DNA of 49,841 nucleotides from Legionella gratiana (GTDB lineage: Bacteria > Pseudomonadota > Gammaproteobacteria > Legionellales > Legionellaceae), in contig NZ_LNYE01000007.1 of the NCBI RefSeq assembly GCF_001467695.1, positions 1 to 49,841 of the forward strand. Reading direction: 5' to 3'. Position 1 is the first letter of the stretch; the number at the start of each line of letters is the position of its first letter. A program made the translations under genes and the position numbers. Below are positions 16,691 through 25,730 of the stretch, piece by piece. A model generated the notes under the pieces. It saw nothing but the letters and a program-made list of their open reading frames with translations, did not search any database and was not told the origin of the DNA.

Positions 16691-18081
16691 TGATGAATAA
16701 AACACTGCGAATAGTACATGCTTTTGACCGCTCATTAATTACCGAAATTCCTACTGATGATGCTCAAGCACTTGAAGCGAAACTTACTGCTGCGATGGGT
16801 GCGCTGAAAAATCGAGATGGCTGGCTTAAACCTCATGAACGTATCGCAATACTAAGAAATACGGCTCAATTACTCATAGATCAACAAGAACGATTCGCCA
16901 AACTTATCGCTCAAGAAGGTGGAAAACCATTTACTGATGCAGCAATTGAAGTGTCTCGTGCTATTGATGGAATACATAATGCTGCGGACGAATTACGTCA
17001 CTTTGCCGGTAAAGAAATTCCTATGGGACTTACTCCTGCAAGTGATCATCGCTGGGCATTCACGATTAAAGAACCCATAGGCGTTATAGCTGCAATTTCG
17101 GCTTTTAATCATCCATTAAATCTCATTGTTCATCAGGTAGTTCCAGCAATTGCAGTAGGATGTCCTGTGATTATTAAACCTGCCGTGCCAACCCCCTTAT
17201 CCTGTTTGGAGTTTGTGACGCTATTACGACAAGCTGGCCTTGCAGAACAGTGGTGTCAAACGTTTATTACCGACGACAATAGCTTGTCAGAGCAATTAGC
17301 AACAGACCAACGTATCGCATTCTTAAGTTTTATTGGCTCCGCTAAAGTAGGTTGGTACTTGCGTAGTAAACTTGCTCCGGGAACTCGCTGTGCTTTGGAG
17401 CATGGTGGGGCAGCACCAGTAATTGTTGATTGCAGTGCTCATTTGTCGAAAACGATTCAATCTCTAGTCAAAGGTGGATATTACCATGCTGGCCAAGTTT
17501 GTGTTTCAGTACAAAGAATTTTTGTTCACAAAGAAATTATCACTTCATTCATGGATGGATTTGTGAAGCAGATCAAGTTACTCCGTGTTGGCGATCCCCA
17601 ATTCAAGGAAACCGAAGTTGGGCCTCTTATTCATCCGCGTGAAACAGATCGCGTCCTTTCCTGGATCGATGAAGCAGTAGCAAAAGGAGCAAAATTATTT
17701 GGTGGAAACCGTCTTTCCGAAACCACTTTAATGCCAGCAGTATTATTTAATCCACCTGCAGATACTAAAGTATCACAATTAGAAATTTTTGGCCCAGTAA
17801 CGTGTGTTTATGAGTATGACCATATCGATCAAGCCATCCGTATTGCAAATTCGCTGCCCTTTGCTTTCCAAGCCAGTGTTTTTTCTGAGAACCTAGCACC
17901 AGCGCTTAGAGCAGCAGAATGTCTAAGTGCTTCTGCAGTACTCATTAATGATCATACTGCTTTCCGTACGGATTGGATGCCATTTTCAGGATTAAACCAA
18001 TCAGGATATGGCATTGGAGGAATACCTTCAACAATGAAAGAGATGTCGCACGAAAAAATGATTATTTTAAAACGAAGTTGA
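16690..18081 (+). CDS. Aldehyde dehydrogenase, lactaldehyde-dehydrogenase-like
   Basis: This NAD(P)-dependent aldehyde dehydrogenase has 463 residues. It shows the cofactor segment SAFNHPLNLIVHQVVPA, the general-base region CALEHGGAAPVIV (family form LELGG), the nucleophile Cys in HAGQVCVSVQR, EIFGPV and the terminal SGLNQSGYG. The general layout and the EHGG variant recall the lactaldehyde/succinate-semialdehyde branch. Its ATG overlaps the TAA of the TPP-enzyme gene (TAATG), so translation is coupled. That suggests it oxidises an aldehyde released by, or linked to, the TPP enzyme. The actual aldehyde cannot be told from sequence. Confidence 0.82.
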   Translation: MMNKTLRIVHAFDRSLITEIPTDDAQALEAKLTAAMGALKNRDGWLKPHERIAILRNTAQLLIDQQERFAKLIAQEGGKPFTDAAIEVSRAIDGIHNAADELRHFAGKEIPMGLTPASDHRWAFTIKEPIGVIAAISAFNHPLNLIVHQVVPAIAVGCPVIIKPAVPTPLSCLEFVTLLRQAGLAEQWCQTFITDDNSLSEQLATDQRIAFLSFIGSAKVGWYLRSKLAPGTRCALEHGGAAPVIVDCSAHLSKTIQSLVKGGYYHAGQVCVSVQRIFVHKEIITSFMDGFVKQIKLLRVGDPQFKETEVGPLIHPRETDRVLSWIDEAVAKGAKLFGGNRLSETTLMPAVLFNPPADTKVSQLEIFGPVTCVYEYDHIDQAIRIANSLPFAFQASVFSENLAPALRAAECLSASAVLINDHTAFRTDWMPFSGLNQSGYGIGGIPSTMKEMSHEKMIILKRS

Positions 18082-18197
18082 TCTTCAGGATAAGCGAATG
18101 GATAACATGAAATTCGAAAGCAATAAATTTCTTCTTGTTTTACAAGAAAATACTATGAGCTCTGTCGGAAAAAAATTTGAAAATAAATGAGATTTTA

Positions 18198-18230
18198 TCT
18201 AATGTTTTCTTAACAATTGATCAGTATACT
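18198..18230 (+). promoter_or_regulatory. PmrA-like direct repeat and -10
   Basis: TCTAATGTT (18198-18206) and CTTAACAAT (18209-18217) form an 11-bp-spaced direct repeat like the PmrA box. TATACT (18225-18230) follows after 7 nt, the same spacing as at the array before 7860. The first half-site is imperfect. Confidence 0.4.
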
Positions 18231-18264
18231 TGCGCTAAAAATAAAAAGTACTAGGAGATCAGGT

Positions 18265-18588
18265 ATGTCAGCAACTAAATCATTAACTCAATTTTATGGT
18301 TCTTTCTTTTTGAAATGTGGAGAAATTGCCATATACCCCTATTTATTGACCATGGGCGCTTTCATTGATTCTAATCCACCGAAACAAGAAGATCTTATTT
18401 TAGGAATTGGTGTTTGCCTCTTTTTGTCCACAGTTGTTCCGATTTTACCAGCAGTTACTTCAATAACTTTTGCCATTGCTTCATTTGGCATATGCCTTGG
18501 ACTCGCTTCAATGTTTATCGCTTATCCTACCGCTCTATTATTTGATGCATTGGATTCTACTCCTTCCACTCATCGCATGACATTTTAA
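18265..18588 (+). CDS. Small membrane protein of unknown function
   Basis: This 107-residue protein starts at 18265, where AGGAG lies 7 nt upstream. A longer frame to 18217 would begin inside the promoter. It has two to three hydrophobic segments (about 18-34, 46-67 and 70-94), with short polar loops and a polar tail ending STHRMTF. No family recognised. Its promoter resembles a PmrA box, so it could belong to the same regulon as the coiled-coil protein. A two-way terminator separates it from glsA. Confidence 0.6.
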   Translation: MSATKSLTQFYGSFFLKCGEIAIYPYLLTMGAFIDSNPPKQEDLILGIGVCLFLSTVVPILPAVTSITFAIASFGICLGLASMFIAYPTALLFDALDSTPSTHRMTF

Positions 18589-18668
18589 GGATAATCCATT
18601 CAACAATTATGTTATGCGCTTCATTCGAAATGAACATCACTCACCGCAAAGCGGGGTGATGAGATACT

Positions 18669-18702
18669 TAGAAAAAGCAATTGGGTCCTACTGCTTTTTC
18701 TA
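18669..18702. terminator. Bidirectional terminator between convergent genes
   Basis: TAGAAAAAGCA (18669-18679) and TGCTTTTTCTA (18692-18702) form a perfect 11-bp stem with a 12-nt loop. Runs of A and T on both arms suit either strand. A second, bulged hairpin TCACCGC/GCGGGGTGA lies just to its left. They serve the small membrane protein on the left and glsA on the right. Confidence 0.65.
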
Positions 18703-18705
18703 GGT

Positions 18706-19638
18706 TTAAGGCAATGCAAAATGCCAATCCATTGCTTTAGATAAACCTTCTAACATAATTTCACCTCGTATGCTATTTCCTTTAGCATTAACTCTTGGAC
18801 TTAATACCACAATGCCAGCTTTTCCAGGAACAACAGCAATCGTATACCCAGAAACACCGCTTTTAGCCGGCATCCCAGTCTTAACCATATGAGTACCAGT
18901 TTCATCATATAATCCGCAAGTTGCCATAATTGCTAACGCAACTTTACACGTTTCAGCTGAGATAATTCGCTCACCACTGTTAGAATCTATTCCTCGGTTT
19001 GCGAGTAACGTGGGCAAGAAAAGCATCTGCTCTAGCTTTGCCTCATAGGAACATAATGCAAAATACAAATCTAAGGTTTCCTGTATATCAGCTCCAAGAT
19101 TATTGCGACTCTTCAATATATAGGCAAGTGCACGATTACGATCACCAGTTCGTTTTTCAGAAGCAAAAACCAAAGGATTAATACTGAGACGTTGATTAAA
19201 TAATTTTTGTACCCAATGTTCTAACCATCGAAATTGTTGCTCACCTTTGCCAGGAATATGAGAACATAAAGTGATAGCACCCGCATTCAACATAGGATTT
19301 GACGGTTTAGGGCCAAATTGTTCTAAGCGTGTAATTGAGGCAAAATCATCACCTGAAGGTTCGACTTTAACCCAATCAAACAATTGTTGGTCACCAAATT
19401 CCTCAAGGAGTCCTATCAATGGAATCATCTTGGCGGTGCTTTGCAAGGTTACCGGGTGAAGAGTACTGTTACTGTGAGAAATAGGTTTCTCGCCAATGAG
19501 TTGTACGGCAATTGCTGTCAATTCATGATTCACATTAGCAAGTTCCGGAATATAATCCGCAGTTTTACCTTCTTGATTTAATTCAGCAACATGAACAAGA
19601 TCTTCTAATAAACTGATTGTAAGTAATTTTAGTGCCAT
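18706..19638 (-). CDS. glsA: Glutaminase
   Basis: It hydrolyses glutamine to glutamate and ammonia in the cytosol. It has 310 residues, typical of the bacterial glutaminase family (beta-lactamase/penicillin-binding fold). Recognisable blocks are DYIPELANVNHELTA near the N terminus, FGPKPSNPMLNAGAI in the middle, ERIISAETCKVALAIMATCG, MPAKSGVSGYTIAVVPGKAG with the KSGVSG active-site turn, and SPRVNAKGNSIRG near the end. It is transcribed alone, with a 26-bp perfect palindrome 24 bp before its start codon. Identification is firm. Confidence 0.92.
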   Translation of the reverse strand: MALKLLTISLLEDLVHVAELNQEGKTADYIPELANVNHELTAIAVQLIGEKPISHSNSTLHPVTLQSTAKMIPLIGLLEEFGDQQLFDWVKVEPSGDDFASITRLEQFGPKPSNPMLNAGAITLCSHIPGKGEQQFRWLEHWVQKLFNQRLSINPLVFASEKRTGDRNRALAYILKSRNNLGADIQETLDLYFALCSYEAKLEQMLFLPTLLANRGIDSNSGERIISAETCKVALAIMATCGLYDETGTHMVKTGMPAKSGVSGYTIAVVPGKAGIVVLSPRVNAKGNSIRGEIMLEGLSKAMDWHFALP

Positions 19639-19662
19639 ATAACTCTTAAAGCGAAAAATAAT

Positions 19663-19688
19663 CCATTATGCTAAATTTAGCATAATGG
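19663..19688. promoter_or_regulatory. 26-bp perfect palindrome upstream of glsA
   Basis: CCATTATGCTAAA (19663-19675) is followed at once by its exact complement TTTAGCATAATGG (19676-19688), with no loop. Its place just before the glsA start suggests an operator for a dimeric regulator or a leader hairpin. No known binding consensus was recognised. Confidence 0.45.
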
Positions 19689-19894
19689 AACAAAATGAAT
19701 TTACAAAATGAATAAATATTTTATTTTGATACTATGCGCTTATCAATAGTCTCTAATAAAGTCATCCTAATTCTCTAAAAAACACTGAGCAAAAATAATT
19801 ATTCTAAACTTTTAGTTTTTAGTGTAAAAAAGAAAAGATTTTTTTATTTTTTGAAAATTAGGACCGCTATGAAGCAATAAATTAAGGTGGGACA

Positions 19895-20249
19895 ATGAAA
19901 TTAATAATAAAAATTAGTGCGTTATTCTTAATAACCCGAGTTAACTGAATTGCGTGATTTCAATGCTCCAATTCCTACTTGGGCAGCATCAATGCCCGAA
20001 AAAAGAAAAGCTTTTTTACGTTATGGCAGTCCTAATGTATTTTTTGAATACAGTCCCCATTTTACGTTAATGGCGAAACATTTTCGTAATCCAAGCCAAG
20101 CAAAACAATTTCAAAATGAGATGTCTCAGCTCATTCAATCTTATAACTTTCCGAAAATTTTAACGCAATCATCTGTAATTGCCATGGGCTATGTTGATTC
20201 TTTTGGCCAAATTACTCAAGAAATTGAACGGATTAAGTTACCTAAATAA
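19895..20249 (+). pseudogene. Decayed secreted 2H-phosphoesterase-like gene
   Basis: An ATG at 19895 behind AAGGTGGG opens a signal-peptide-like stretch (MKLIIKISALFLI) that ends at TGA after 17 codons. The matching C-terminal part continues in another frame from about 19941 to the stop at 20249. It contains PIPTWAASMPEKRKAF and SPHFTLMAKHF, a second HxT motif like that of 2H/LigT-type phosphoesterases. The first HxT motif that such enzymes need is absent. The pieces fit a gene that lost its middle by deletion plus frameshift. A short 99-residue frame with a TTG start remains open but lacks a signal. It overlaps the next gene's end by 8 bp. Confidence 0.5.
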
Positions 20250-21147
20250 AGTAGTTAATCGCAATAGCTCCTGTTACGAATTTAGCTGCATGTGGACCTG
20301 TGACAGAAAACCAAACTCCGCCAATAATGCCTAAATTTGAAGTAAAGTTATATTCAAGAGCTGGAGCAAATGAAACCTGCTCATTCGAATTTCCTCCAAC
20401 ACCAGCCGCAGTAGTACCACCAGGAGTAAATCCAGGGTTGCCATCAAAGTGACTTTCCGGACTATGAGCATACAGAACTTCAAAAACAGGGACCCAATTT
20501 TGCGTTAATGTATATTCAAAAGCCAAATCAGCAGAATAAGCATTTTTAAGCCTTACTTTACCTTGGGTTTTAGTACCCCCTCCGAAAACATTCGGCCCAT
20601 GTACAATAACATCACTGAACTTGACACCAACCAGACTCAATCGTGTACGAAAATAATGTTCATTTTTAAGCTGTACCAATTTTTGAAAATTGAATCCAAA
20701 CAGTGTTTGAAAAGCACCTAGACCAGTCTGATCAGTACCCAGTTTCTTAGGATCTAAATTTTCATAACGACCCGTAGGAAAAACCTCTTGTATCACAAAA
20801 CGCAAATCAGGCAGCCATGAATGCTCTTGTTGTCGCAAAACTTGCATCCCTAAAGCCAAACTATAATCACCAATACCATTCCCATGCTCTCCGTCAGCCC
20901 AACTATAATCATAAGGGATCGATGTTTGTAAATCTAAAAAACTAGCAATCCCTACACTGACAATTGGAACACCTTCAATGTTTCTATATCCACGTGGATA
21001 GCCAGTGAAAAAACCATAAGGCTCAATATTAACGTGCCCTGCAGGTATTGTTTTTCCTGCTGGTGCGAGCAAAGGTCCAGTAAACCATGGACCTGCAAAT
21101 GCAATATTCACAAAAGATAATAAAAATATGAGTCTTATAAAGTACAT
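20242..21147 (-). CDS. Exported beta-barrel-like outer membrane protein
   Basis: This 301-residue protein has a signal peptide (MYFIRLIFLLSFVNIAFAG, cleavage after AFA). The mature part opens with GPWFTGPLLAPAGKTIPAGH. It continues as alternating amphipathic strands with aromatic girdles and short turns, and ends with a Phe-Ile after TGAIAINYF, as in outer-membrane barrels. It resembles the MetA-pathway/phenol-degradation porin-like family found in Legionella. Substrate unknown. Convergent with the decayed gene, and it does not share a transcript with the aminoglycoside-type gene because 200 bp separate them. Confidence 0.6.
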   Translation of the reverse strand: MYFIRLIFLLSFVNIAFAGPWFTGPLLAPAGKTIPAGHVNIEPYGFFTGYPRGYRNIEGVPIVSVGIASFLDLQTSIPYDYSWADGEHGNGIGDYSLALGMQVLRQQEHSWLPDLRFVIQEVFPTGRYENLDPKKLGTDQTGLGAFQTLFGFNFQKLVQLKNEHYFRTRLSLVGVKFSDVIVHGPNVFGGGTKTQGKVRLKNAYSADLAFEYTLTQNWVPVFEVLYAHSPESHFDGNPGFTPGGTTAAGVGGNSNEQVSFAPALEYNFTSNLGIIGGVWFSVTGPHAAKFVTGAIAINYFI

Positions 21148-21353
21148 AGTGAATAGTTCTCAATAAAAGTTAGCATTTATAGGGTCTGTTGATAATTAAA
21201 CAATCTTGGCAAATTAGCAACAGTCCCCCTGTTAATTAAAGAAATTTATTTTCATAAGTTCTGCACAAGTTTTACTAGACGTAAATCATTTTTGCAGTGC
21301 TGTCAATATCTATTAATTATCCGTTTATCGACCCGGATTTAATAGACTCTATT

Positions 21354-22235
21354 TTACTCATTAAGAGATGTTTTATTTTGTACTTCATGTAAATAAGTTA
21401 CTACATTCTCAAACTCTTTTCGATTGAACGAAAAACCAAAATAAGTTGAAACTTTAATTGCCAAATCATAAAACAGTTCACACATTTTGAATAATGCAGT
21501 CCACATATTTTTATAATCCGCATCAACGTAGGTCTGTAAAAATGCTTGCCATATTTTGGGCTCAAGATAGTGTTCAATATATTTGCCATAAGCTCCTATC
21601 GTTCTATTAAAACCCGTTTGGGTTCCTATATACCAAATTAATATCCGGATGAGCTGATCTTTTACTCCCTGTTCTGAAACGTATTTTGCGTACGTGAGCT
21701 GTTTTCTCCAAAGACCCTTAGCTACATAAGTGCTTACCCATAAAAACTCATTACAACAATCGAAAAAATCCTTTGCTGTAGGTGGTTTCGGTAAATAATC
21801 CTTATCTGAGGGTTGATCAAAAGGTTCAATAACCTGATCTTTATCAAGTAATAAAATACTTTGACTATCTCTTGGCATAGTTTTTAATTGATTAATACTT
21901 AATAAAGTAAGATCAATTCTATTCCAATCTTTAAATTGCATTAAATAGACATATTTGTCTTTAGATTTAGGCCAGTTTTCATCCATTTCATCAGGCATTT
22001 GCATGATGAGTAATTCACCAAATTGACTCACCCAGTTTTTATCATCAACAAATGATCCAACATCAGTGACTAAATACACGATATCATAATCCTGAAAAAT
22101 ATCTTTTTTGGCAGATGGACTTGCTCTTGAGCCGTTCATAATCACGGCTCTAATTCTTTTATCATTCTCTGCTACTTTGATAATGAGGTTAAGCATTGTT
22201 TTCTCATCACGTCTATTTTCATAGTTCTTGATCAT
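21354..22235 (-). CDS. Aminoglycoside 6-adenylyltransferase-like (AadK family)
   Basis: This nucleotidyltransferase of 293 residues closely follows the AadK/ANT(6) pattern. It has MNGSRASP with the GSR pocket, DIFQDYDIVYLVTDV with the DxD metal site, DLTLLSIN with the third carboxylate, PTAKDFFDCCNEFLWVSTY, and a helical C-terminal domain. Such enzymes adenylylate streptomycin at O-6. All catalytic acids are present, so activity is plausible. No integron or IS sequence surrounds it, so it may be a native chromosomal gene with another small-molecule role. M1 is used here; ATG at residue 14 is an alternative start. Confidence 0.8.
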   Translation of the reverse strand: MIKNYENRRDEKTMLNLIIKVAENDKRIRAVIMNGSRASPSAKKDIFQDYDIVYLVTDVGSFVDDKNWVSQFGELLIMQMPDEMDENWPKSKDKYVYLMQFKDWNRIDLTLLSINQLKTMPRDSQSILLLDKDQVIEPFDQPSDKDYLPKPPTAKDFFDCCNEFLWVSTYVAKGLWRKQLTYAKYVSEQGVKDQLIRILIWYIGTQTGFNRTIGAYGKYIEHYLEPKIWQAFLQTYVDADYKNMWTALFKMCELFYDLAIKVSTYFGFSFNRKEFENVVTYLHEVQNKTSLNE

Positions 22236-22506
22236 ATGATGCTTATTAAGAGGAAGTGCCTTTATTATTCTAACCCATTCTAAAAAGCTAATCTGCTTAT
22301 CCTGCAGATATTTTTGTTATGCTAAGCGAAGCCTACGGAGCGCTACTATTCCATTCGCAATGACTCTTTTTCTTATCTTGAACTATTCGTTCAAATTTAT
22401 GAAATTAAGCTTATCAGGCCATATTGTATTCTGAACTTAAATACATGATTATTTATAAAATCGTTCTCATTTGAATTATCAATGACTAAAGTCTATAGGA
22501 ACAACA

Positions 22507-22662
22507 ATGACTGCAATTAAATTATTTAAAAAAATTACTGTACTTATCTATCTTTTGGGAGCTGTATTATTTTTTAGTTCGTGTGCAAAGACTATAAATC
22601 CTAACGCACAAAATGTAGGTGTTGGTGAAGAGTATGGTACAAGCGATTCTGATTGGCGCTAG
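22507..22662 (+). CDS. 51-residue lipoprotein
   Basis: This short gene encodes MTAIKLFKK, a hydrophobic core, FFSSCAK with a lipobox, then a short polar tail ending GTSDSDWR. AGGAA lies 7 nt before the ATG. The mature peptide has only about 26 residues. It could be an entericidin-like or anchoring peptide, but no family was recognised. The 271 bp before it hold no gene. Confidence 0.55.
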   Translation: MTAIKLFKKITVLIYLLGAVLFFSSCAKTINPNAQNVGVGEEYGTSDSDWR

Positions 22663-23052
22663 TTTTTAAATTTATGACATTACATCGTTGGGATCTAAAT
22701 TGAGAAAAAAAGAGTTCAATACAAATGAGAAATATCTTAAAGCGACTTGTCGTGCTCTTGAAAAAATCGCGCAACCACTAAAAGGAAGATTTTTGGGGCT
22801 TAAACTTTAGAGTGTGTTGTCACACACTCTAATTTAATTAAATTCTTTTTCCAGTGCTTACATATAATTATTCGAGGTGGTATCTTATCCTTAACCTTAG
22901 AATACCCAATTTGAAATAGGACTTTGTCATGAGTATGATGACACGAGATAGGCTTATTGGTATCTGGCGGCTTAAAGAACCTAAGTAATAGAATTAGCGA
23001 AGCAAGATGATGGTATTTTTCTAGGATTACACACATGAATTAAGGAAAAAAT
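22663..23052 (+). other. Gene-poor stretch with remnant frame and hairpin
   Basis: The open frame 22700-22810 (TTG start, 36 residues, Lys-rich, ending KGRFLGLKL) runs straight into a perfect 9-bp hairpin AGAGTGTGT/ACACACTCT at 22809-22830 with loop TGTC. This looks like a gene end plus terminator, perhaps the remnant of a longer gene. 22831-23052 shows only AT-rich leader sequence up to AAGGA before the exporter gene. No riboswitch was recognised upstream of that exporter. Confidence 0.3.
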
Positions 23053-23373
23053 ATGGCATGGGTTTATTTATTTCTCGCGGGCCTTTTTGAAGTAGTATGG
23101 GCAGTAAAACTCAAAGATACACAAGGATTTACAAAGCTTTATCCTTCACTCATAACAATTTTTGCCATGGTATTAAGTTTTATATTACTCGCTCAATCTT
23201 TAAAAACATTACCTATTGGAACTGCTTATGCGATTTGGACAGGTATTGGCGCAGTTGGCGCAGTTATTTATGGCATTTACTTTCTTGGTGAACCCACCTC
23301 GCTTATACGAATTGGCTGCATTGCCTTAATTATTATTGCCATAATTGGTCTAAAACTATCTCATCAAACCTAA
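23053..23373 (+). CDS. gdx: SMR-family guanidinium exporter (Gdx/SugE)
   Basis: This 106-residue, four-helix inner-membrane antiporter keeps the Gdx marks [13 protein letters not shown] with the proton-coupling Glu13, [20 protein letters not shown] and the final IIGLKLS. The family exports guanidinium ion for protons, while the EmrE branch exports drugs. [12 protein letters not shown] and the EVVWA form favour Gdx. It probably works as a dual-topology dimer, since no partner gene is near. AAGGA lies 8 nt before the ATG. It stands alone before the rhamnose locus. Confidence 0.88.
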   Translation: MAWVYLFLAGLFEVVWAVKLKDTQGFTKLYPSLITIFAMVLSFILLAQSLKTLPIGTAYAIWTGIGAVGAVIYGIYFLGEPTSLIRIGCIALIIIAIIGLKLSHQT

Positions 23374-23515
23374 TAAATGAACAACCTTTTAATAAACAAT
23401 TTTACCCTTGACAATAGGCCATTTGATTGAGAATAATTGGGAACAATCAAGAAGATATAATATTTTAGCATCTTAAAAAATAATAGGGACGTTTAGAAGG
23501 TAATCAATTTAATCT

Positions 23516-24592
23516 ATGAAAATTTTAATTACTGGTGGTGCAGGGTTTATTGGTTCAGCAATGGTGCGCTATCTTATTGAGCACACAACAGATACAGTAA
23601 TCAATGTAGATAAGCTTACTTATGCTGGAAATTTAGAGTCACTTAATCACATTATCAACAATCCACGTCATATTTTTCAACAGGTAGACATCCGCTCTCA
23701 CGATCAAATCAATCATATTTTTTCTACATTTCAGCCTGATGCAATCATGCATTTAGCCGCAGAAAGCCATGTGGATCGATCTATAGATGGGCCCGCTGAA
23801 TTTATTCAAACAAATATAGTCGGGACTTATAACTTACTTGAAGCGGCTCGAGCTTATTGGCAATCATTACCGACAGAACGACGCCAATCATTTCGCTTTC
23901 ATCACATTTCTACTGATGAAGTTTTTGGGGATCTAGAAGACACCACTAAATTCTTTACAGAGACAACCCCTTATGCCCCAAGCTCTCCTTATTCAGCAAG
24001 CAAAGCATGCTCCGATCATTTAGTTAGAGCATGGCATAGAACTTATGGATTACCCACAATAACCACAAATTGCTCTAATAATTATGGCCCCTACCAATAT
24101 CCTGAAAAGCTGATTCCAGTTATCATTCTCAATGCTCTTGCTGGAAAAAATTTACCAGTGTATGGTAATGGAACGCAAATTCGAGATTGGTTGTATGTCA
24201 ATGATCATGCTCATGCTCTTTATTTAGTTTTAAAAAATGGCATTGTCGGTTCTACCTATAATATTGGCGGCCATAATGAGAAACAAAATATCGAAGTAGT
24301 TTATACAGTTTGTTCATTATTAGAAGAATTAGTCCCCCAAAAACCAGCCAATATTTCATTTTATAAAGACTTAATCACACATATTAGAGACAGACCAGGC
24401 CATGATCTTCGTTATGCAATTGATGCAACAAAAATTCAGCGAGAGTTGGGATGGAAACCCAAAGAAACTTTTGAATCTGGAATGCGAAAAACAGTAGAAT
24501 GGTATCTCAACCATCAAAATTGGTGCCAAATTATTACAAACAAACTGCAACAAAAGCAATTACACGTTATTGAAAAGGAATTATCAGCATGA
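23516..24592 (+). CDS. rmlB: dTDP-glucose 4,6-dehydratase
   Basis: This is the second step of dTDP-L-rhamnose synthesis: NAD-dependent dehydration of dTDP-glucose to the 4-keto-6-deoxy sugar. It has 358 residues. The Rossmann glycine motif is TGGAGFIGS, the catalytic segment is [10 protein letters not shown], and [10 protein letters not shown] carries the YxxxK pair. [17 protein letters not shown] is the usual substrate loop. Its last codons overlap the rmlA start by four bases (ATGA), which makes the two genes one translational unit. It opens the rhamnose block. Confidence 0.95.
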   Translation: MKILITGGAGFIGSAMVRYLIEHTTDTVINVDKLTYAGNLESLNHIINNPRHIFQQVDIRSHDQINHIFSTFQPDAIMHLAAESHVDRSIDGPAEFIQTNIVGTYNLLEAARAYWQSLPTERRQSFRFHHISTDEVFGDLEDTTKFFTETTPYAPSSPYSASKACSDHLVRAWHRTYGLPTITTNCSNNYGPYQYPEKLIPVIILNALAGKNLPVYGNGTQIRDWLYVNDHAHALYLVLKNGIVGSTYNIGGHNEKQNIEVVYTVCSLLEELVPQKPANISFYKDLITHIRDRPGHDLRYAIDATKIQRELGWKPKETFESGMRKTVEWYLNHQNWCQIITNKLQQKQLHVIEKELSA

Positions 24593-25458
24593 AAGGAATT
24601 GTGCTCGCAGGAGGATCAGGAACACGGTTGTATCCAATAACTCAAGGCATCTCAAAACAACTAATTCCTATTTATGATAAACCCATGGTTTATTATCCCT
24701 TATCCGTTTTAATGTTAGCGGGTATTCAAGAAATTCTTGTGATTACCACTCCAGAAGATTGTCCAGCATATCAACGACTCTTAGGAAATGGGGAACAATT
24801 TGGCATACAATTACACTATGCATTACAGCCTAGTCCAGATGGTTTAGCTCAAGCTTTTATTATCGGTGAAGAATTTATAGGTCACGACAATGTATGTTTA
24901 GTACTCGGCGATAATATATTTTATGGCCATGGATTTACCAAACAATTACGAGAAGCTGCTACACGTCAAACAGGGGCTACGGTTTTTGGTTATCCAGTAA
25001 AAGATCCTGAGCGTTTTGGAGTCGTAGCGTTTGACGATCAAATGAAAGCTATATCCATTGAAGAAAAACCCTCTCAACCAAAATCACATTATGCAGTAAC
25101 TGGACTTTATTTTTATGATAATCAAGTTATAGACATTGCCAAACAAGTACGTCCCTCCTATCGAGGAGAATTGGAAATATCCTGTATTAACCAGTTTTAT
25201 CTTGAATGCGGCAATCTTCATGTAGAATTGCTTGGACGTGGATTTGCTTGGCTTGACACAGGAACTCACGAAAGTCTGCTAGAAGCGAGTTCTTTTGTAC
25301 AAACTATTGAACATCGTCAAGGATTAAAAATTGCATGCTTAGAAGAAATTGCCTATAAAAACAATTGGATAAGCAAAGAAGCACTTAAAGAAATTGGCAA
25401 GAAACTCAGTAAAAATAGTTATGGAACTTATTTGCTGCAGTTAGTTGATCCAATTTGA
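24589..25458 (+). CDS. rmlA: Glucose-1-phosphate thymidylyltransferase
   Basis: This is the first step of dTDP-rhamnose synthesis: glucose 1-phosphate plus dTTP to dTDP-glucose and pyrophosphate. It has 289 residues, the family standard. It shows the nucleotide loop [39 protein letters not shown] with the metal-binding Asp, EEKPSQPKS, and [17 protein letters not shown]. It overlaps rmlB by four bases. The next gene in the pathway, rmlC, is 5 kb away, so the classic rmlBADC order is split by a GT-C-like gene and three accessory genes. Confidence 0.95.
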   Translation: MKGIVLAGGSGTRLYPITQGISKQLIPIYDKPMVYYPLSVLMLAGIQEILVITTPEDCPAYQRLLGNGEQFGIQLHYALQPSPDGLAQAFIIGEEFIGHDNVCLVLGDNIFYGHGFTKQLREAATRQTGATVFGYPVKDPERFGVVAFDDQMKAISIEEKPSQPKSHYAVTGLYFYDNQVIDIAKQVRPSYRGELEISCINQFYLECGNLHVELLGRGFAWLDTGTHESLLEASSFVQTIEHRQGLKIACLEEIAYKNNWISKEALKEIGKKLSKNSYGTYLLQLVDPI

Positions 25459-25513
25459 CAAAAACTTCAACCTAGAAAAAGCAATTGTGCCAGAAAAGAG
25501 CGAGTTAAGGACG

Positions 25514-25576
25514 CTGTATTTTTTAATTTTTTTTGTGGAAGCAGTAATCACCGCTATGGTGAACAAAAAAATACAG
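25514..25576. repeat. Nested inverted repeat after rmlA
   Basis: CTGTATTTTTT (25514-25524) pairs with AAAAAATACAG (25566-25576). Inside lies TCACC/GGTGA (25548-25562) around GCTAT. It could end the rmlBA transcript, but the spacing is large for an intrinsic terminator. A decayed mobile hairpin is also possible. The rest of 25459-25730 shows no gene. Confidence 0.4.
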
Positions 25577-25730
25577 TATATTCAGTGCTTTTGGCTCGCA
25601 CAGTAGGACTCAACTGCTTAGTTTAAAGTAATACCGTTAAATCCAGAAGGCATTTCATAAATTCGGATTAGATTTTATATTTAGAAATTTATTTAAGTTT
25701 ATGATTTAAACATATTTAGGAATTAGAAAA

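Noticed and set aside
21180..21235. AGGGTCTGTTGA stretch resembling the end of the 30.2-kb MITE-like element
   Set aside because: Only a short match and no paired second end could be found.
22800..23036. 78-codon minus-strand frame before the exporter gene
   Set aside because: It begins at the exporter leader and crosses the hairpin at 22809-22830; no motif or ribosome site.
22810..23052. Possible guanidine riboswitch before the Gdx exporter
   Set aside because: I found none of the ykkC/guanidine consensus blocks in the leader.
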